Positions 63,063-64,000 of a stretch of DNA of 64,000 nucleotides are shown here, piece after piece (positions within the stretch are counted from its first letter, which is position 1; every line of letters begins with the position of its first letter). The notes below the pieces were generated by a model. It saw nothing but the letters and a program-made list of their open reading frames with translations, was not told the DNA's origin and did no database searches. A program made the position numbers and the translations under genes. This DNA comes from Methanocalculus alkaliphilus. Lineage in GTDB: Archaea; Halobacteriota; Methanomicrobia; Methanomicrobiales; Methanocorpusculaceae. The stretch covers positions 1 through 64,000 of the forward strand of contig NZ_JALJYG010000004.1 of assembly GCF_024170505.1 (NCBI RefSeq), given 5' to 3'.

Positions 63063-64000
63063 TCAGAATGGGTAATCATTTGGGTCTCCGATGTATTGGT
63101 TGAGGTTTTTAAAGGTGACACGTGTCCCCTCATTTCCAAAGAAGAACCCATCACGGGCGATGACAACACCTTCAAGAAACTCCCCTCCGAAGATAACTTT
63201 GCCTTTTGGTGCAAAGAAAACGCCGGTAATCCCCTCGGCCCCTAATCCTGTAATTATGATGTCACCTGAATGTGCAATGATAATGACATTTTCATATGGA
63301 GGAGGATTTGGCCACCAACTAAAGGTTCCGGTATAGCTTGGAGCATATATCTTTAATCCATCCCTCAGCTCTCCCCCAGAGACATACCCGCGTGCTGCAT
63401 ACCACTCAGCGGCTTTTGTCGGAGAGATCTCCTGACCCGGCATATCGAATCCGGGGACCGTTGGCTGGTGGATGCATTTGGCAAGAATATTAACATCATA
63501 ATTTGCTGGATGCGTAATCGCTCGGGTATAGTATATCCGGGCATCATCTGCAAGCCATGGTGTCCATCCCAATTCGAGATCCCCATCGACATAGACGTTC
63601 CCATGGATACGGGCATCTTTCAATCTGAAGTCTCCGGCAACAAAGACATCACCGTAGATGTTTCGTGTTCCTGTCCACAAGTCAAGATTTCCATTTACAT
63701 ATATATTCCCAGGGTGGCTCTGGGATCCAAGGCCTGCAGATCCATCGCTTAGCGCTACATCGCCATTGATGTAGATGGTGGTGACATCAATTGAAGCTCC
63801 CAGATTTGTATCTCCCGTATCCAGCCCACCGGTTATCACCACAGTCGATCCCGGCCCGGTGACGTCGTCTCCTGCAAAACTGAGCACGTTCCCGTACACA
63901 AAGACATTCTCATTAATAATGAAATCAACAAATGACTCTTGACCAGCGACGACAATATAGCCGACTTTCGTTGCGGTCTCCTGGACCCCACTCTTCGTCA
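63063..64000 (-). CDS. Pilin-family-associated surface protein with beta-helix-like module (partial at window edge)
   Basis: The reading frame enters from beyond base 64000 (first full codon ACG at 63998-63996) and runs to the stop at 63063, so the N terminus is not visible. The visible 311 residues include F-V-D-F-I-I-N-E-N-V-F-V-Y-G-N-V-L-S-F and match the C-terminal module of the 60981-62891 protein along their whole length, including the terminal G-D-P-N-D-Y-P-F. The unseen 5' part probably holds a pilin N-terminal domain and PKD repeats. Recent duplication is likely. Confidence 0.85.
   Translation of the reverse strand, partial: TKSGVQETATKVGYIVVAGQESFVDFIINENVFVYGNVLSFAGDDVTGPGSTVVITGGLDTGDTNLGASIDVTTIYINGDVALSDGSAGLGSQSHPGNIYVNGNLDLWTGTRNIYGDVFVAGDFRLKDARIHGNVYVDGDLELGWTPWLADDARIYYTRAITHPANYDVNILAKCIHQPTVPGFDMPGQEISPTKAAEWYAARGYVSGGELRDGLKIYAPSYTGTFSWWPNPPPYENVIIIAHSGDIIITGLGAEGITGVFFAPKGKVIFGGEFLEGVVIARDGFFFGNEGTRVTFKNLNQYIGDPNDYPF

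Overview
The window looks like chromosomal DNA of a hydrogenotrophic methanogenic euryarchaeon, most likely of the order Methanomicrobiales; the genus cannot be fixed from this stretch alone. The reasons are: RNA polymerase encoded as split B''/B' and A'/A'' subunits, an F420H2:NADP oxidoreductase, an FrhB-type subunit attached to a split archaeal glutamate synthase, archaeal type IV pilin-like proteins, a class I CCA-adding enzyme, NrpR-type operators, and TATA-box promoters. Four tRNA genes are present: Pro(GGG), Lys(TTT), Thr(CGT) and Gly(CCC).

Layout. 0-6.2 kb: a site-2 protease, an acetyltransferase, an SPFH/NfeD membrane pair, a DUF89 phosphatase, a Roadblock/response-regulator pair and a PsiE-like protein. 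6.4-14.8 kb: the RNA polymerase operon rpoH-rpoB''-rpoB'-rpoA'-rpoA''-rpl30e-nusA, which ends without the usual S12/S7/EF-2 genes. 14.8-24.6 kb: an FdhD-like protein, a PP-loop/cysteine-desulfurase fusion, an intein-bearing class III ribonucleotide reductase with its glutaredoxin, and RNA-end enzymes (ThpR, CCA transferase). 24.6-28.7 kb: a carotenoid cluster (UbiA-type prenyltransferase, CrtB, CrtI, CruF-like). 28.7-37.7 kb: a nitrogen-assimilation island (FrhB-like protein, three-gene glutamate synthase, glnA, amt, glnK, glutamate dehydrogenase) with NrpR-like operators and a structured amt leader. 37.8-45.2 kb: transporters, a HEAT/TPR protein, a peptide-modifying radical SAM enzyme, a flavodoxin-like protein and two PEBP paralogues. 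45.27-46.57 kb: a compact IS200/IS605-like element carrying an IsrB-type RNA-guided nuclease gene and a probable omega RNA, with no transposase. 46.6-53 kb: an RNase HI-TrmO fusion, an Mrp ATPase, F420:NADP reductase, an orphan FMN glutamate-synthase-like protein, a lipoprotein and a RibD-like reductase. 53-55.1 kb: an accessory patch with a chimeric uracil-DNA-glycosylase-like gene, a RelE toxin-antitoxin pair and decayed genes. 55.1-58.5 kb: DUF3467, a Cas4-like protein lacking its catalytic residues, a nucleotidyltransferase, Sua5 and an ACT-domain protein. 58.7-64 kb: an array of four pilin-like secreted proteins with PKD, LamG-like and beta-helix-like ectodomains; the last one runs off the window.

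How the genes fit together. The nitrogen island forms a complete GS-GOGAT route: ammonium uptake (Amt/GlnK), glutamine synthetase, and a glutamate synthase that has no GltD subunit and is probably fed electrons by F420H2 or ferredoxin through the FrhB-like protein. Operators of the form GGAA-N6-TTCC sit just downstream of the TATA boxes of amt and, in degenerate form, glnA. The sulfur-transfer fusion lies tail to tail with an FdhD-like sulfurtransferase. The IsrB element is the strongest candidate for an unusual system: it has all RuvC catalytic residues, a PLMP motif and bridge helix, no HNH domain, end hairpins with matching cores, and a 230-base structured region directly upstream.
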